Translations under genes and position numbers: made by a program
The notes under the pieces: model-generated
What the model saw: the letters and a program-made list of their open reading frames with translations, nothing else
Database searches by the model: none
Told to the model about the DNA's origin: nothing
NCBI RefSeq assembly: GCF_007995245.1
Contig: NZ_VCBA01000021.1
Location: 1-35,582, forward strand
Reading direction: 5' to 3'
Source of the DNA: Tateyamaria sp. syn59
Lineage (GTDB): Bacteria; Pseudomonadota; Alphaproteobacteria; Rhodobacterales; Rhodobacteraceae
DNA length: 35,582 bases
Shown here: in pieces, positions 17,487-26,772 of the stretch
How the letters are laid out: the number at the start of each line of letters is the position of its first letter
How positions within the stretch are numbered: the stretch's first letter is position 1

Positions 17487-17511
17487 AAAAAGCGGCCTCA
17501 CACGGGGCCGC
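17487..17511 (-). terminator. Intrinsic terminator hairpin upstream of gcrA
   Basis: On the minus strand the 6-bp stem GCGGCC/GGCCGC with an 8-base loop is followed directly by five T residues (17491-17487). It follows the DMT transporter and most simply ends that transcript, but it lies downstream of the best gcrA promoter candidate, so it could also sit in the gcrA leader. Confidence 0.75.
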
Positions 17512-17540
17512 CTTTGTGTCTCATTTGGTGTTAGCGTTCT

Positions 17541-17568
17541 ATTCTAATCACGTGCGTCGAAGTTACAA
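17541..17568 (-). promoter_or_regulatory. Possible gcrA promoter
   Basis: Minus-strand TTGTAA (17568-17563) and TAGAAT (17546-17541) with a 16-base spacer; the -35 overlaps the stop codon of the upstream transporter. Moderate match to a sigma-70 consensus only. Confidence 0.35.
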
Positions 17569-18468
17569 GGGAGGACGTGCCGCCCGCGGCCTTGCGCGCC
17601 GCCCTTCGCGGAACGCGAGCAACAGGGCACCTGCGATGATGATCCCAGCCCCTAGGATGGTGATCCTATCGGGGATCACCCCGTAAAACGCCACATCGTA
17701 AAGAGCCGCAAAAATCAGTGTCGCGTAGCTGAAAGGCGCGACAAAGCTGGCGTCGGCGCGGGCCATTCCGTTCACGAAACAGGCCTGTGCTGCGGCCATC
17801 GCGCAACCGACGCCTGCCATCAACATCCATTGAGCCACGCTGGGCTCGGTCCAGACGAAAGACACGGCAAAGCCTGCGATGCACAGACCAATCGCGTTGT
17901 TGACGAGAAGGATCGAAAACGGTCCCTCCCGCTCGGTCAGCTTTTTGATGAAGCTCAATTCCAACCCCAGTGCCATCGCCGCGCCGAGGGCAAGGAGTGC
18001 GGCAGGTTGGAAACTCTCCGGTGTCGGCCGCAGCAGGATCATCGCACCCACCAGCGCGATGCCCGCCGCCAGCCAGCGCCACTTACCCACCCGCTCCCCA
18101 AGAAGCGGGATCGCTAGGATCATGCCAAAGACCGGGTTGAGAAAGGAAATCGCCGTCGCGTCCGCGAGGGGGATATACGCAACCGACGCGAACATGAGAG
18201 TGACCCCGGCCCAACCGCTTGTTGTCCGCGCAAGATGCAGGCCAAGATGGGGGCGTTGCAATCGCGGTCGCAGCACCAGCGCGACTGTGCTGATCGTCAG
18301 AAAGGCAAACAGAAAGCGACCAAAGCTGATCTGGAAAGGGTGAAGCGGCGTGCTGAACTGATCCGTTCCCAGCGCCTTGGCAAAGAGCGTTGTCGCGGCG
18401 ATGAAAGCGCAGGCGCAAACGATAAGCAGCGCCGCAAGCGCGGGGTTTTGGGCCTTGGGCGCGAACAT
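17563..18468 (-). CDS. EamA/DMT-family transporter
   Basis: 301 residues with ten predicted TM helices in two EamA repeats. ISFGRFLFAFLTI, YIPLADATAISFLNPVFGMILAIPLLGERVGKWRWLAAGIALVGAMILLRP (end of repeat one) and ASFVAPFSYATLIFAALYDVAFYGVIPDRITILGAGIIIAGALLLAFRE (end of repeat two) are the usual signatures. Family members export or import amino acids, nucleosides and other small metabolites; substrate cannot be predicted. It is a single gene divergent from argD, with a terminator downstream. Confidence 0.88.
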   Translation of the reverse strand: MFAPKAQNPALAALLIVCACAFIAATTLFAKALGTDQFSTPLHPFQISFGRFLFAFLTISTVALVLRPRLQRPHLGLHLARTTSGWAGVTLMFASVAYIPLADATAISFLNPVFGMILAIPLLGERVGKWRWLAAGIALVGAMILLRPTPESFQPAALLALGAAMALGLELSFIKKLTEREGPFSILLVNNAIGLCIAGFAVSFVWTEPSVAQWMLMAGVGCAMAAAQACFVNGMARADASFVAPFSYATLIFAALYDVAFYGVIPDRITILGAGIIIAGALLLAFREGRRARPRAARPPL

Positions 18469-18614
18469 GCGTCGTGCCTGCGCCTCCGCGGCGGCGAGCG
18501 CAAGTGCGTTTTTGCTGGCATGTCGCGATTGGCTTCGCTAAATGCACACCATGATCAGAACAAGCGCCCTCCGACGATCCACGCGACGCAGCTAAGGCCT
18601 GCGACTGATCCATC

Positions 18615-18629
18615 GTGCCATGATGGCAC
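18615..18629. promoter_or_regulatory. Dyad in the DMT transporter / argD divergent region
   Basis: A perfect inverted repeat GTGCCA-TGA-TGGCAC in the 248-base divergent intergenic region, about 90 bases before argD. It is of regulator-site size; the binding protein is unknown. The rest of the region (18469-18716) shows no gene. Confidence 0.35.
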
Positions 18630-18716
18630 ACCCTCTTCTCAAAATTGTTGACCCCGCCTTATGCCTCATGCACCAACGTGCCCTGACGCATTGGCTCTTC
18701 AAAAAGGATGATCCGC

Positions 18717-19889
18717 ATGATCACGTCCGTTCTGCCAACCTACAACCGCGCTCCTTTGACCTTTGTCAAAGGCGAGGGCGCCTGGCTGATCGAGGCGGAT
18801 GGCCGACGTTTTCTGGACCTTGGAGCCGGGATTGCGGTGAATGCATTGGGGCATGCCCACCCTGCGCTCACGCAGGCGTTGACCGATCAGGCGGGGGCGT
18901 TGTGGCACACCTCCAACCTCTATCACATCCCGCAACAGCAGGCCCTCGCGGACAAGCTGGTTGATGCAACCTTTGCCGATACGGTGTTTTTCACGAACTC
19001 CGGCACCGAAGCCTGCGAGCTGGCTGTGAAGATGGCGCGCAAATATTGGTACGATAAAGGGCATCCGGAAAAGGTCGACATCATCACCTTCTCCGGCAGT
19101 TTCCATGGCAGGTCGTCCGCGGGGATTGCCGCTGCCGGATCCGAAAAGATGACGAAGGGCTTTGGCCCGCTCTTGCCCGGCTTTACGCATCTTGCGTTCG
19201 GCGATCATGATGCTATCGCACCCGCCATTACCGACGAAACGGCGGCGATCCTGATCGAACCGGTGCAGGGTGAGGGCGGGATCATTCCCGTGCCCGATCA
19301 ATGCCTCAAAGGTCTGCGCGACCTCTGCGATGAAAAGGGCATCTTGCTGATCCTCGACGAAGTGCAGTGCGGCGTTGGCCGGACCGGCAAGCTCTTTGCC
19401 CATGAATGGGCGGGAATCGAGCCCGACATCATGATGGTCGCCAAAGGTATCGGCGGCGGCTTTCCCCTCGGCGCCGTTCTGGCGACCGAAGAGGCGGCCA
19501 GCGGCATGACGGCTGGCACGCACGGCTCCACCTACGGCGGCAATCCACTGGGCTGTGCCGTGGGCTGCGCCATTTTGGACATCGTAGGCGACCCGGCCTT
19601 CCTCGATGACGTCAACCGCAAGGCGGGATTGCTGCGCCAAAAGCTCGAAGGGCTGATTGCTGCGCATCCGGACGTCTTTGAAAAGGTGCGCGGCTCGGGC
19701 CTGATGATGGGCATCAAGTGCAAGGCAGCCTGCGGGGACGTCGTGTCCGCAGGCTACGCGCACAATGTCATCACCGTGCCGGCAGCCGACAACACGATCC
19801 GCCTGTTGCCGCCCTTGAATATCACGGACGAAGAGATCGGAGAGGCCATCACGCGCCTCGATGCAGCGGCGCAGGCCGTTGCCGCCTGA
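18717..19889 (+). CDS. argD: Acetylornithine aminotransferase
   Basis: 390 residues; a class III PLP aminotransferase that converts N-acetylglutamate semialdehyde to N-acetylornithine in arginine synthesis, and can also act in lysine synthesis. Seen: [77 protein letters not shown], and the PLP Lys in [16 protein letters not shown]. The start at 18717 is chosen over 18708 because AAGGA then falls about 9 bases upstream; with 18708 the ribosome site would abut the ATG. argF follows after 72 bases containing a GC-rich hairpin. Confidence 0.95.
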   Translation: MITSVLPTYNRAPLTFVKGEGAWLIEADGRRFLDLGAGIAVNALGHAHPALTQALTDQAGALWHTSNLYHIPQQQALADKLVDATFADTVFFTNSGTEACELAVKMARKYWYDKGHPEKVDIITFSGSFHGRSSAGIAAAGSEKMTKGFGPLLPGFTHLAFGDHDAIAPAITDETAAILIEPVQGEGGIIPVPDQCLKGLRDLCDEKGILLILDEVQCGVGRTGKLFAHEWAGIEPDIMMVAKGIGGGFPLGAVLATEEAASGMTAGTHGSTYGGNPLGCAVGCAILDIVGDPAFLDDVNRKAGLLRQKLEGLIAAHPDVFEKVRGSGLMMGIKCKAACGDVVSAGYAHNVITVPAADNTIRLLPPLNITDEEIGEAITRLDAAAQAVAA

Positions 19890-19901
19890 TCTTCCCTGTT
19901 T

Positions 19902-19940
19902 CAGAAAAATCCCGGGGGTCCGGGGGCTGGCCCCCGGCGC
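19902..19940. repeat. GC-rich palindromic intergenic element (copy 2)
   Basis: CAGAAAAATCCCGGGGGTC leads into a hairpin CCGGGGGC-TG-GCCCCCGG (19920-19937). It lies between argD and argF, which are on the same strand, so it may attenuate read-through or stabilise the argD message. It is similar in design to the element at 16821-16860. Confidence 0.6.
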
Positions 19941-19961
19941 TTTCCAAACAAGAGTTAAAGA

Positions 19962-20867
19962 ATGACCCATTTCCTGGACATCCACACAACCGATCAACCC
20001 GAACTGCGCAAAATCATCGACAGCGCCCACGCGATGAAATCGGCGCGCGCGGGCCGTCCAAAGGGCGCACCGGATGACGATCAACCGCTCGCCGGTCATA
20101 TGGTCGCGCTGATCTTTGAAAAGCCGTCGACACGAACCCGCGTGTCCTTCGACGTCGGGGTGCGCCAGATGGGTGGCCAGACGATGGTGCTGTCTGGCTC
20201 GGACATGCAGCTTGGACATGGTGAGACGATTGCCGACACAGCCCGCGTCCTCAGCCGGTATGTCGACCTGATCATGATCCGCACCTTCGAAGAAGCGACG
20301 CTGCTCGAAATGGCGGAATACGCCTCGGTCCCCGTCATCAACGGACTGACCAACCGCACGCACCCCTGCCAGATTATGGCCGACGTGATGACGTTCGAAG
20401 AGCATCGCGGCCCGATCAAGGGCAAGAAGGTGGTGTGGTCCGGTGACGGCAACAACGTCTTTGCAAGCTTTGCGCACGCGGCCAAGCAGTTCGACTTTGA
20501 TCTGACATTCACCGGGCCGGAGCCGCTGGATCCCGAACCGGCGCTTGATGGCCTCTATAAGACCGAACGCGATCCGGACGTCGCCGTACAGGGGGCGGAC
20601 CTGATCGTGACCGACACTTGGGTCAGCATGCACGACCCGCAATCTGCACGCGAGCGGCGGCACAATCAGTTGCGCGGCTACCAGGTCAATGCCGACCTCA
20701 TGGCTAGGGCCAAGCCGGACAGCCTGTTCATGCACTGCCTGCCCGCACACCGCGATGACGAGGCGACGTCCGAGGTCATGGACGGCCCGCACTCGGTCAT
20801 CTTCGACGAGGCCGAGAACCGTCTGCATGCGCAAAAGGCCATCATGCGCTGGTGTCTGGGCACCTGA
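19962..20867 (+). CDS. argF: Ornithine carbamoyltransferase
   Basis: 301 residues; joins ornithine and carbamoyl phosphate to give citrulline. The carbamoyl-phosphate loop FEKPSTRTR (residues 56-60 = STRTR), HPCQ (134-137), the ornithine-side DTWVSMH and HCLPA (258-262) are all present, as is FDEAENR near the C-terminus. Length is normal for an anabolic enzyme. It follows argD in the usual alphaproteobacterial order and is 7 bases from the PanE-like gene. Confidence 0.96.
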   Translation: MTHFLDIHTTDQPELRKIIDSAHAMKSARAGRPKGAPDDDQPLAGHMVALIFEKPSTRTRVSFDVGVRQMGGQTMVLSGSDMQLGHGETIADTARVLSRYVDLIMIRTFEEATLLEMAEYASVPVINGLTNRTHPCQIMADVMTFEEHRGPIKGKKVVWSGDGNNVFASFAHAAKQFDFDLTFTGPEPLDPEPALDGLYKTERDPDVAVQGADLIVTDTWVSMHDPQSARERRHNQLRGYQVNADLMARAKPDSLFMHCLPAHRDDEATSEVMDGPHSVIFDEAENRLHAQKAIMRWCLGT

Positions 20868-20874
20868 CGTCTTG

Positions 20875-21855
20875 GTGCGTCCACGCATAGCAGTCGCAGG
20901 CGCGGGCAGTATCGGCTGTTACGTGGGTGGTCTGCTTGCTGCGGCAGGGCAGGACGTGCGCTTTCTCGCACGCCCGCAGGTCGCGGCGGCCTGTGCTGAG
21001 GCCGGGCTGCGCCTTACGGACTATGACGGGCATGCCGCGCATGTCGCCGCGCCCTGCATGGTTGCAACGGCAGCGGATGCGTTCGATGGGGCCGATATGA
21101 TCCTCGTGTGCGTCAAGTCGCGCGACACGGCCGACATGGCGGCCGAGATTGCAGCACATGCGCCGGGCGCTCAGGTGATCAGCCTGCAAAACGGCGTCGA
21201 AAACGCGGGTATCCTGCGCGCGGCCTTGCCAGCCGCAGATGTCCGCGCAGCTATGGTGCCGTTCAACGTCGTGGCCGAGGGGCCGGGGCATTATCATCGC
21301 GGTACATCCGGAGACATCCTGGTCGAAGCCGGCCCACTGCCGGACATCATGACACCGACACTGAAATGGTGTCAGGTGGACAACATCGAGGCGGTCCAGT
21401 GGGGCAAGCTGTTGATCAATCTCGGCAATGCGATCAATGCGCTGTCCGACCTGCCCTTGCTGACACAGTTACAAAACCGGGCATGGCGTCGGCTGATGGC
21501 GGACCAGATGGCCGAAGCGCTGCGCATCCTGTCGGTCGCGGGCATCTCGCCCGCCAAGACCACCGCGGCGCCACCGCACGTCATCCCTCATATCCTGCGC
21601 CTGCCCACGCCGATCTTTCGCCGGATTGCGTCGCAAATGCTGACGATCGACGCCCGTGCCAGATCGTCCATGTGGGAGGATTTGAAGCGCGGGCGGCGCA
21701 CCGAGATTGACGCGCTGCAGGGCGCGATCATCGCGCTCGCAGACCGACATGGGCGACAGGCACCGCTCAACGCGCGGATACGCCAGCTGATCCGCGAAGC
21801 GGAGGAGGCGGGCGCTGGCCCGCCAGGCCTGACACCCGAGCAGATCAGGGACTAG
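20875..21855 (+). CDS. 2-dehydropantoate 2-reductase-like (PanE/ApbA) protein
   Basis: 326 residues. The NADPH-binding Rossmann motif IAVAGAGSIGCYVGGLLAAAG is right at the N-terminus; ILVCVKS, VISLQNGVEN and the catalytic-type Lys in AVQWGKLLINLGNAINAL follow, then SSMWEDLKRGRRTEIDALQG, where the Glu is conserved in ketopantoate reductases. These enzymes reduce ketopantoate to pantoate for CoA synthesis, although paralogues act on other ketoacids. The start is inferred at GTG 20875 (TTG 20872 is also possible), since there is no ATG before the Rossmann motif. Adjacent to argF and probably co-transcribed. Confidence 0.85.
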   Translation: MRPRIAVAGAGSIGCYVGGLLAAAGQDVRFLARPQVAAACAEAGLRLTDYDGHAAHVAAPCMVATAADAFDGADMILVCVKSRDTADMAAEIAAHAPGAQVISLQNGVENAGILRAALPAADVRAAMVPFNVVAEGPGHYHRGTSGDILVEAGPLPDIMTPTLKWCQVDNIEAVQWGKLLINLGNAINALSDLPLLTQLQNRAWRRLMADQMAEALRILSVAGISPAKTTAAPPHVIPHILRLPTPIFRRIASQMLTIDARARSSMWEDLKRGRRTEIDALQGAIIALADRHGRQAPLNARIRQLIREAEEAGAGPPGLTPEQIRD

Positions 21856-21858
21856 CGA

Positions 21859-24258
21859 TTATCGCCTTGGCTTGGCCCGCAGCGTCGGGTCGGCTTGCGT
21901 CGGATCTTCGGGCCAGGGATGTTTGGGATAGCGCCCGCGCATGTCCTTGCGCACGTCCTCATAGGACGTGGCCCAGAACCCCGGCAGGTCTGACGTCACC
22001 TGAACGGGGCGCTGTGCCGGGGACAGAAGGGTGATCTGCAAAGGCACCTGTCCAACCATCGGATGGCGCGTGACGCCGAACATCTCCTGCAACCTGACGG
22101 AAATACCGGGCGTCGCCTCGTCATAGTCAATGGGCACCTGTCGTCCCAAAGGCGTTTCGAAATGGCCGGGTACCGCGCGGTTCAAGCGTTGCATGTTGTC
22201 CCAGCCGAGGTAGGACTGCAGTGCGGGCAAGATGTCGAAGGCTTTCCATTCGGCTGTTGTTCGGACACCGGACAGATGGGGAAGCAACCACGCCTCCAGA
22301 GTGTCTAACAGCGCGTCGGGCCCGATATCCGGAAAGTCATCTCTCATCAGTGCAGCACGGGCCATTAGTCGCTGCGCACCTTTTGAGGGCAATAGACCCA
22401 GTTGCCGCACACCGCTGAGCATGGCGCGTGCGATGGCATCATCGGGCGCATCGTGCCACGCGCGATCCTCCAGAACCAGCGCGCCGAATTGCCGCCGCGT
22501 GCGTGCCAGCACGGCGCCATCCCGTTTCGACCAGGTGCAGGTATCGACCCAGGCGATCTGATCGGGAAACAAATCTTCAAGCTCCGACAATGTCAGTGCC
22601 GCGGCCTGCCGGATCCGCGCCTCCCGCGGGTTGCCATCGAGGTCTGTTGCAACAACCAGAGTTTGGCCTGCCAGGGCGTCCCCGTCCGGCATCACGGCGC
22701 CCTTGCCACCGGACAGGGCATAGCGCGGGGCATCGCCCGGCCGACGTTTGCCAATCCGGTCTGGATAGGCCAACGAAGCCATCGCCGCAGGGCTGAGGTT
22801 CGGCCCTTTGTCTTGCTGCGCGGCCAGCCGTTTTGCCTCGCCCCGGATGCGCGCGATGGCGCCGCGATGCGCAGCCTCCCCGAAGTCCTGCGGGGATCTA
22901 AGCGCGCGCAAGCGCAGGCTGAGGTCCACGCCGTGCCCTCGTAGCGGGTCACGGTCAGCCAAAAGCGCAGCAAGCGGCGCGGCCTCTTTGCCCGCGGTCA
23001 CCAGCATGTGGGCCAGGCGCGGATGCAGCGGGTGGCGCGCCAGATCGCGCCCATGCGCTGTGATCCGGTTCTGGGCATCGAACGCGCCCAGCATGCGCAA
23101 GACGCCGCGCGCCTCGTCCAGGCGGCCCTCATGAGGTGGCGTGACAAAACGCAGATCGGTCTCGCGCGCGCCCCATATGGCCAGTTCCAAAGCAAAGCGC
23201 GCCAGGTCGCCAACGGCAATCTCGGGGGGCGGAAAGCCCGACAAGGCACCGTCCTCCCCCTTGGTCCACAGCTTGTACGCAACACCCGGGCTCACGCGCC
23301 CGGCGCGGCCCGCGCGCTGGGTGGCCTCGGCCCGCGTGACCTTTTCGGTGATCAGCCGCGACATGCCCGATGACGGATCGAATTGCGCGCGTCTCGCCCG
23401 CCCGCCATCAACAACGATCTGGACGTCCGGAATGGTGAGCGATGTTTCCGCAATGGATGTGGCCAACACGATCTTGCGCGTGTCGGACGGGGTGACAGCA
23501 GCGCGCTGCGCTTTGAAGTCCATCGCGCCAAAGAGGGGCTGCACGTTCGGCAGATCAGAAAGAAGCGCCGACGTGCGTCTGATTTCACCTTCGCCCGGCA
23601 GAAAGGCGAGGAGCCCGCCCGGCGCGTCGTGGTAGGCTGTGCGGATCAGGTCCGCCATCGCGGTTTCGAACTTCGATCCCTTGGGTAACGGCGCCTTCAG
23701 CCAGTGTGGCGTCACCGGAAAACTGCGCCCCTCGGACGTAAGGATCGGGGCCTGCATCACATCCGCGACCGGTCCTGCGTCCAGTGTGGCCGACATGGCA
23801 AGGAGGATCAGGTCGTCCCGCAGCGCCTCAGTCACTTCCAGACACAGCGCAAGGCCCAGATCGGCATTGAGCGAGCGTTCGTGAAATTCGTCGAAGATGA
23901 TAGCGCCAACGCCGGGCAGGTCGGGGGCGTCCTGCAACATGCGTGTTAGGATACCCTCGGTAACCACCTCAATCCGCGTTTCCGTGCTGACAGCGCTTTG
24001 CCCGCGGATGCGGTAGCCGACCGTCTGCCCGGCTTTCTCGCCCAGGGTCTGCGCCATACGTTCGGCCGCGTTCCGCGCGGCAAGGCGGCGCGGCTCAAGC
24101 ATCAGGATACGGCCCCCGGTTATACCTGCTTCCAGCATCGCAAGCGGCACGCGGGTCGTCTTGCCCGCGCCGGGCGGCGCTTGCAGCACGGCACGACCCT
24201 GCGTGCGCAGGGTGTCGATCAGCTCGGGTAGGATATCGTCGATGGGCAGGCGGCTCAT
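21859..24258 (-). CDS. hrpB: ATP-dependent helicase HrpB
   Basis: 799 residues, DEAH/RHA-type superfamily 2 helicase. Walker A APPGAGKTT (~27-35), Walker B variant DEFH (123-126), motif III SAT (~155-157), GEGEIRRTSALL, ATSIAETSLTIPDVQIVVDGG and TQRAGRAGR (motif VI) are in order. HrpB is distinguished by its C-terminal domain, including WEDNMQRLNR-like residues around YLGWDNMQRLNRAVPGHFETPLGR. Its exact role in alphaproteobacteria is unclear. The ATG at 24258 is chosen 15 codons inside the longest frame because the family begins with MSRLPIDDILPEL. It converges with the PanE-like gene (3 bases apart) and diverges from meaB. Confidence 0.93.
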   Translation of the reverse strand: MSRLPIDDILPELIDTLRTQGRAVLQAPPGAGKTTRVPLAMLEAGITGGRILMLEPRRLAARNAAERMAQTLGEKAGQTVGYRIRGQSAVSTETRIEVVTEGILTRMLQDAPDLPGVGAIIFDEFHERSLNADLGLALCLEVTEALRDDLILLAMSATLDAGPVADVMQAPILTSEGRSFPVTPHWLKAPLPKGSKFETAMADLIRTAYHDAPGGLLAFLPGEGEIRRTSALLSDLPNVQPLFGAMDFKAQRAAVTPSDTRKIVLATSIAETSLTIPDVQIVVDGGRARRAQFDPSSGMSRLITEKVTRAEATQRAGRAGRVSPGVAYKLWTKGEDGALSGFPPPEIAVGDLARFALELAIWGARETDLRFVTPPHEGRLDEARGVLRMLGAFDAQNRITAHGRDLARHPLHPRLAHMLVTAGKEAAPLAALLADRDPLRGHGVDLSLRLRALRSPQDFGEAAHRGAIARIRGEAKRLAAQQDKGPNLSPAAMASLAYPDRIGKRRPGDAPRYALSGGKGAVMPDGDALAGQTLVVATDLDGNPREARIRQAAALTLSELEDLFPDQIAWVDTCTWSKRDGAVLARTRRQFGALVLEDRAWHDAPDDAIARAMLSGVRQLGLLPSKGAQRLMARAALMRDDFPDIGPDALLDTLEAWLLPHLSGVRTTAEWKAFDILPALQSYLGWDNMQRLNRAVPGHFETPLGRQVPIDYDEATPGISVRLQEMFGVTRHPMVGQVPLQITLLSPAQRPVQVTSDLPGFWATSYEDVRKDMRGRYPKHPWPEDPTQADPTLRAKPRR

Positions 24259-24331
24259 AACGGCCTTATGGCTGAACGTGCGTTGGGCGCCAACACTGGA
24301 CATTTCACGGATGCGCCCGCAGAAAGCCGCA

Positions 24332-25345
24332 ATGGATATTCAGGATTTGTCCCGCCGCATTGCCGCCGGTGAACGCCGTGCACTGGCGCGCGGCATCACG
24401 CTTGTCGAAAGCGGGCGCGCGGATCACAGGGCGCAGGCAGCGGAGGTGCTGGGTGCCTTGCCCCGTGACCGACAGGCCCTGCGCATTGGCCTTTCGGGCA
24501 CGCCAGGTGTCGGCAAGTCCACATTTATCGAAGCGTTTGGCATGACGCTGGTTCAGGCTGGATTGCGCGTGGCCGTTCTGGCGGTCGATCCGTCCTCGGC
24601 CCGGTCAGGCGGCTCTATCCTCGGGGACAAGACACGCATGGACCGGCTCAGCCGCGAACCCGGGGCTTTTATCCGCCCATCGCCCAGCCAGACCCATCTG
24701 GGCGGTGTTGCCCGCCGCACGCGCGAGGCCGTGGCGCTGTGCGAGGGTGCGGGCTTTGACGTCGTGCTGATTGAAACGGTGGGGGTTGGCCAATCCGAGA
24801 CGGTTGTGGCGCAGATGTCCGATCTGTTTCTGCTCCTGCTGGCGCCCGCGGGTGGCGATGAGCTGCAGGGCGTGAAACGCGGGATCATGGAGATGGCCGA
24901 CATGATCCTGATCAACAAGGCGGACGGCGATCTGAAACCGGCAGCCACGCGCACCTGCGCGGATTACGCGGGGGCGTTACGCCTGCTCCGCAAACGTCCG
25001 CAGGATCCGGACGGATATCCAAAGGCGATGATGGTGTCGGCACTGGCCGAAGAGGGGTTGGACGCCGCCTGGGCCGACATGCAGGCCCTTGTCGCTTGGC
25101 GTCAAGAGGCTGGCTTTTTCGAGGCGACCCGCGCGGCTCAAGCCCGGTACTGGTTTGAACAAGACGTGCGGTCGGCGTTGTTGTCCAAGCTGGACGATGC
25201 TTCGGCAAAGCGGGCGATGGAACAGCTTGGGTCGCAGGTGGCAAAGGGTGCGCTTGCGCCGTCAGCGGCCGCCGCGCAGATGCTGGACGTTCTGGATGCC
25301 AATTTCGGCCCGGCCCGGGTTGACCCGGTTCCCGATTCCCCCTAA
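24332..25345 (+). CDS. meaB: Methylmalonyl-CoA mutase-associated GTPase MeaB
   Basis: 337 residues, a G3E-family P-loop GTPase that loads and protects the adenosylcobalamin cofactor of methylmalonyl-CoA mutase. Seen: Walker [10 protein letters not shown] (56-64), [65 protein letters not shown] (switch regions) and ILINKADGD (NKxD). Start chosen at 24332 where homology begins ([22 protein letters not shown]); 24311 is possible. The mutase gene is not in this window. A class name of LAO/AO transport ATPase in older databases refers to the same family. Confidence 0.93.
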   Translation: MDIQDLSRRIAAGERRALARGITLVESGRADHRAQAAEVLGALPRDRQALRIGLSGTPGVGKSTFIEAFGMTLVQAGLRVAVLAVDPSSARSGGSILGDKTRMDRLSREPGAFIRPSPSQTHLGGVARRTREAVALCEGAGFDVVLIETVGVGQSETVVAQMSDLFLLLLAPAGGDELQGVKRGIMEMADMILINKADGDLKPAATRTCADYAGALRLLRKRPQDPDGYPKAMMVSALAEEGLDAAWADMQALVAWRQEAGFFEATRAAQARYWFEQDVRSALLSKLDDASAKRAMEQLGSQVAKGALAPSAAAAQMLDVLDANFGPARVDPVPDSP

Positions 25346-25451
25346 AGCCACGAAACGAATTTCGATGGCGCCGCCACACCTGCGCGGTGCCTATGTCGTT
25401 TCGGGCCTTGCAACACGGACCAGGCGGCACAGCGGAGAAGAGGATAAACCC

Positions 25452-25742
25452 ATGTCGCGCGTATGCGAACTGACCGGTAAAGGCCCGATGACTGGCAACA
25501 ATGTCAGCCACGCCAACAACAAGACCCGTCGGCGTTTCCTGCCGAACCTGAACGACGTGACCCTGCAGTCCGAAACACTGGGCCGCGGCGTGAAGCTGCG
25601 CATCTCGGCGGCGGCACTGCGCTCGGTTGATCACCGCGGTGGTCTGGACGCCTTCCTTGCCAAAGCCAAGGATGTCGAGCTGTCGGACCGTGCGCTGAAG
25701 GTCAAGAAAGAGATTGCAAAAGCCCAAGCTGCCACAGCCTGA
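25452..25742 (+). CDS. rpmB: 50S ribosomal protein L28
   Basis: 96 residues. [33 protein letters not shown] is the characteristic L28 N-terminus, and a basic helical C-terminus follows. AGAGGA lies 8-10 bases before the ATG. It is a single gene with its own terminator. Confidence 0.97.
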   Translation: MSRVCELTGKGPMTGNNVSHANNKTRRRFLPNLNDVTLQSETLGRGVKLRISAAALRSVDHRGGLDAFLAKAKDVELSDRALKVKKEIAKAQAATA

Positions 25743-25761
25743 GCTTAGCCTATCCAATTGA

Positions 25762-25801
25762 AGGCCCCGCCTGCTTTGCACGCGGGGCTTTGTCGTTTTT
25801 T
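25762..25801 (+). terminator. Intrinsic terminator of rpmB
   Basis: Stem GCCCCGC (25764-25770) / GCGGGGC (25782-25788) followed by TTTGTCG and a run of T residues to 25801. Confidence 0.9.
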
Positions 25802-25818
25802 GCTTTGCTTCCTTGATA

Positions 25819-25838
25819 CGGCACATGCAATTGTGCCG
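25819..25838. promoter_or_regulatory. Operator-like dyad upstream of the copper-chaperone operon
   Basis: A perfect inverted repeat CGGCACA-N6-TGTGCCG, ending 3 bases before the -35 of the promoter at 25842-25870. The position suits an activator. The sequence does not match the CueR dyad found at copA, so another regulator is implied. Confidence 0.55.
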
Positions 25839-25841
25839 CAG

Positions 25842-25870
25842 TTGAGACGGCGCTGCAGTCCCTTTAGATA
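25842..25870 (+). promoter_or_regulatory. Predicted promoter of the PCu(A)C operon
   Basis: TTGAGA (25842-25847), 17-base spacer, TAGATA (25865-25870). The ATG of the downstream gene begins 6 bases after the -10, so the mRNA is predicted to be leaderless. Confidence 0.7.
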
Positions 25871-25876
25871 CATGCC

Positions 25877-26218
25877 ATGCAGCGCGCCCTGTCCGCCATA
25901 CTCCTGAGCCTTGTGCTGGTGGTGACGAGCCACAGCGCGGCGACGGCACGCGGCGCCTCAGCCGCCGTGGATCAAATCGTAATCTGCTCCGGGGCACAGG
26001 TCGTCACAATCTTCGTGGATGCAGACGGACAGCCGACGGCTGCGACGCATCTTTGCCCGGATTGCGCCTTGCACCTGCTGGCAGCCCTCGTGCCGCCCGC
26101 CGCGGCCGCGACGTCGTTGCCCCACGGTGCAACAGGTGTCTCATGGCCTGCCGGGTTGGCACATGAGGGCAGCGCTGTCCCGAACCCGTCGGCACGCGGG
26201 CCCCCTGTTCCGGCCTGA
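25877..26218 (+). CDS. Small exported cysteine-containing protein next to a copper chaperone
   Basis: 113 residues. The signal peptide MQRALSAILLSLVLVVTSHSAATARG is followed by VICSGAQVVTIFVDADGQPTAATHLCPDCAL, with three cysteines and a His in a spacing (C...HLCPDC) suited to metal binding. A low-complexity Ala/Pro-rich tail ends the protein. I recall similar small proteins (DUF2946-like) beside PCu(A)C genes in related bacteria, so a role in copper delivery or resistance in the periplasm is likely but inferred. It is followed after 41 bases by the PCu(A)C gene. No Shine-Dalgarno is seen before the ATG, in line with leaderless translation. Confidence 0.65.
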   Translation: MQRALSAILLSLVLVVTSHSAATARGASAAVDQIVICSGAQVVTIFVDADGQPTAATHLCPDCALHLLAALVPPAAAATSLPHGATGVSWPAGLAHEGSAVPNPSARGPPVPA

Positions 26219-26259
26219 CTTCACTGAACTGACATTCAATACCAAAACAGGAGGACACG

Positions 26260-26748
26260 ATGTCCTTGCGCACGACCCTTGCCGCCGCATGTGCGGCGAC
26301 CTTTCTTTCCGTTCCGGCCCTGGCCGATGGCATTATGATCATGGACCCCTACGCCCGCGCCGCGGGCCCGACGGCAAAGTCCGGCGCGGCCTTTATGATG
26401 ATCCACAATGAATCCGGTCAGGACGACAGGCTGATCGCGGCCCGCACTGATGCCGCCGCGCGCGTGGAATTGCACACCCATATCGAAAGCGGTGACGGTA
26501 TCATGCAAATGGTCGAGGTCGAAGAAGGCTTCCCCGTTGCCGCCGGTGAGATGCACCACATGATGCGCGGTGGTGATCATGTCATGCTGATGGGGCTGAA
26601 CAGCCCGCTTGAGCAGGACGCGACCATCGACGTGACGCTGGTTTTTGAAAATGCCGGGGAAGTGGTTGTCACCATCCCCGTCGATAATGAACGCAAGCCC
26701 GAAGCGGGTGCGCATGGGCACGGCGCGCACAGCGATCACGACCACTAG
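26260..26748 (+). CDS. PCu(A)C-type periplasmic copper chaperone
   Basis: 162 residues. A signal peptide (MSLRTTLAAACAATFLSVPALA-DG) is followed by IMIMDPYARAAGPTAKSGAAFMMIHN and the copper site VELHTHIESGDGIMQM...GGDHVMLMGL. The ligands would be His 72, Met 84, His 107 and Met 109; spacing is one residue longer in each gap than the canonical H-X10-M-X21-H-X-M. A His-rich tail (HGHGAHSDHDH) may bind extra copper. PCu(A)C proteins deliver Cu(I) to the CuA/CuB sites of cytochrome oxidase. A strong AGGAGG precedes the ATG. Probably co-transcribed with the small exported protein upstream. Confidence 0.92.
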   Translation: MSLRTTLAAACAATFLSVPALADGIMIMDPYARAAGPTAKSGAAFMMIHNESGQDDRLIAARTDAAARVELHTHIESGDGIMQMVEVEEGFPVAAGEMHHMMRGGDHVMLMGLNSPLEQDATIDVTLVFENAGEVVVTIPVDNERKPEAGAHGHGAHSDHDH

Positions 26749-26772
26749 GCCGCACCCTGCAAACCCAGGCAG

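Noticed and set aside
18699..20888. A 729-codon open frame on the minus strand across argD and argF
   Set aside because: It is antisense to two genes with full catalytic motifs; high GC at third positions suppresses stops on the opposite strand. The translation has no recognisable domain.
24912..25997. A 361-codon minus-strand frame spanning meaB end, rpmB and the small exported protein
   Set aside because: It crosses three supported genes and a clear terminator; low-complexity Arg/Pro-rich translation.
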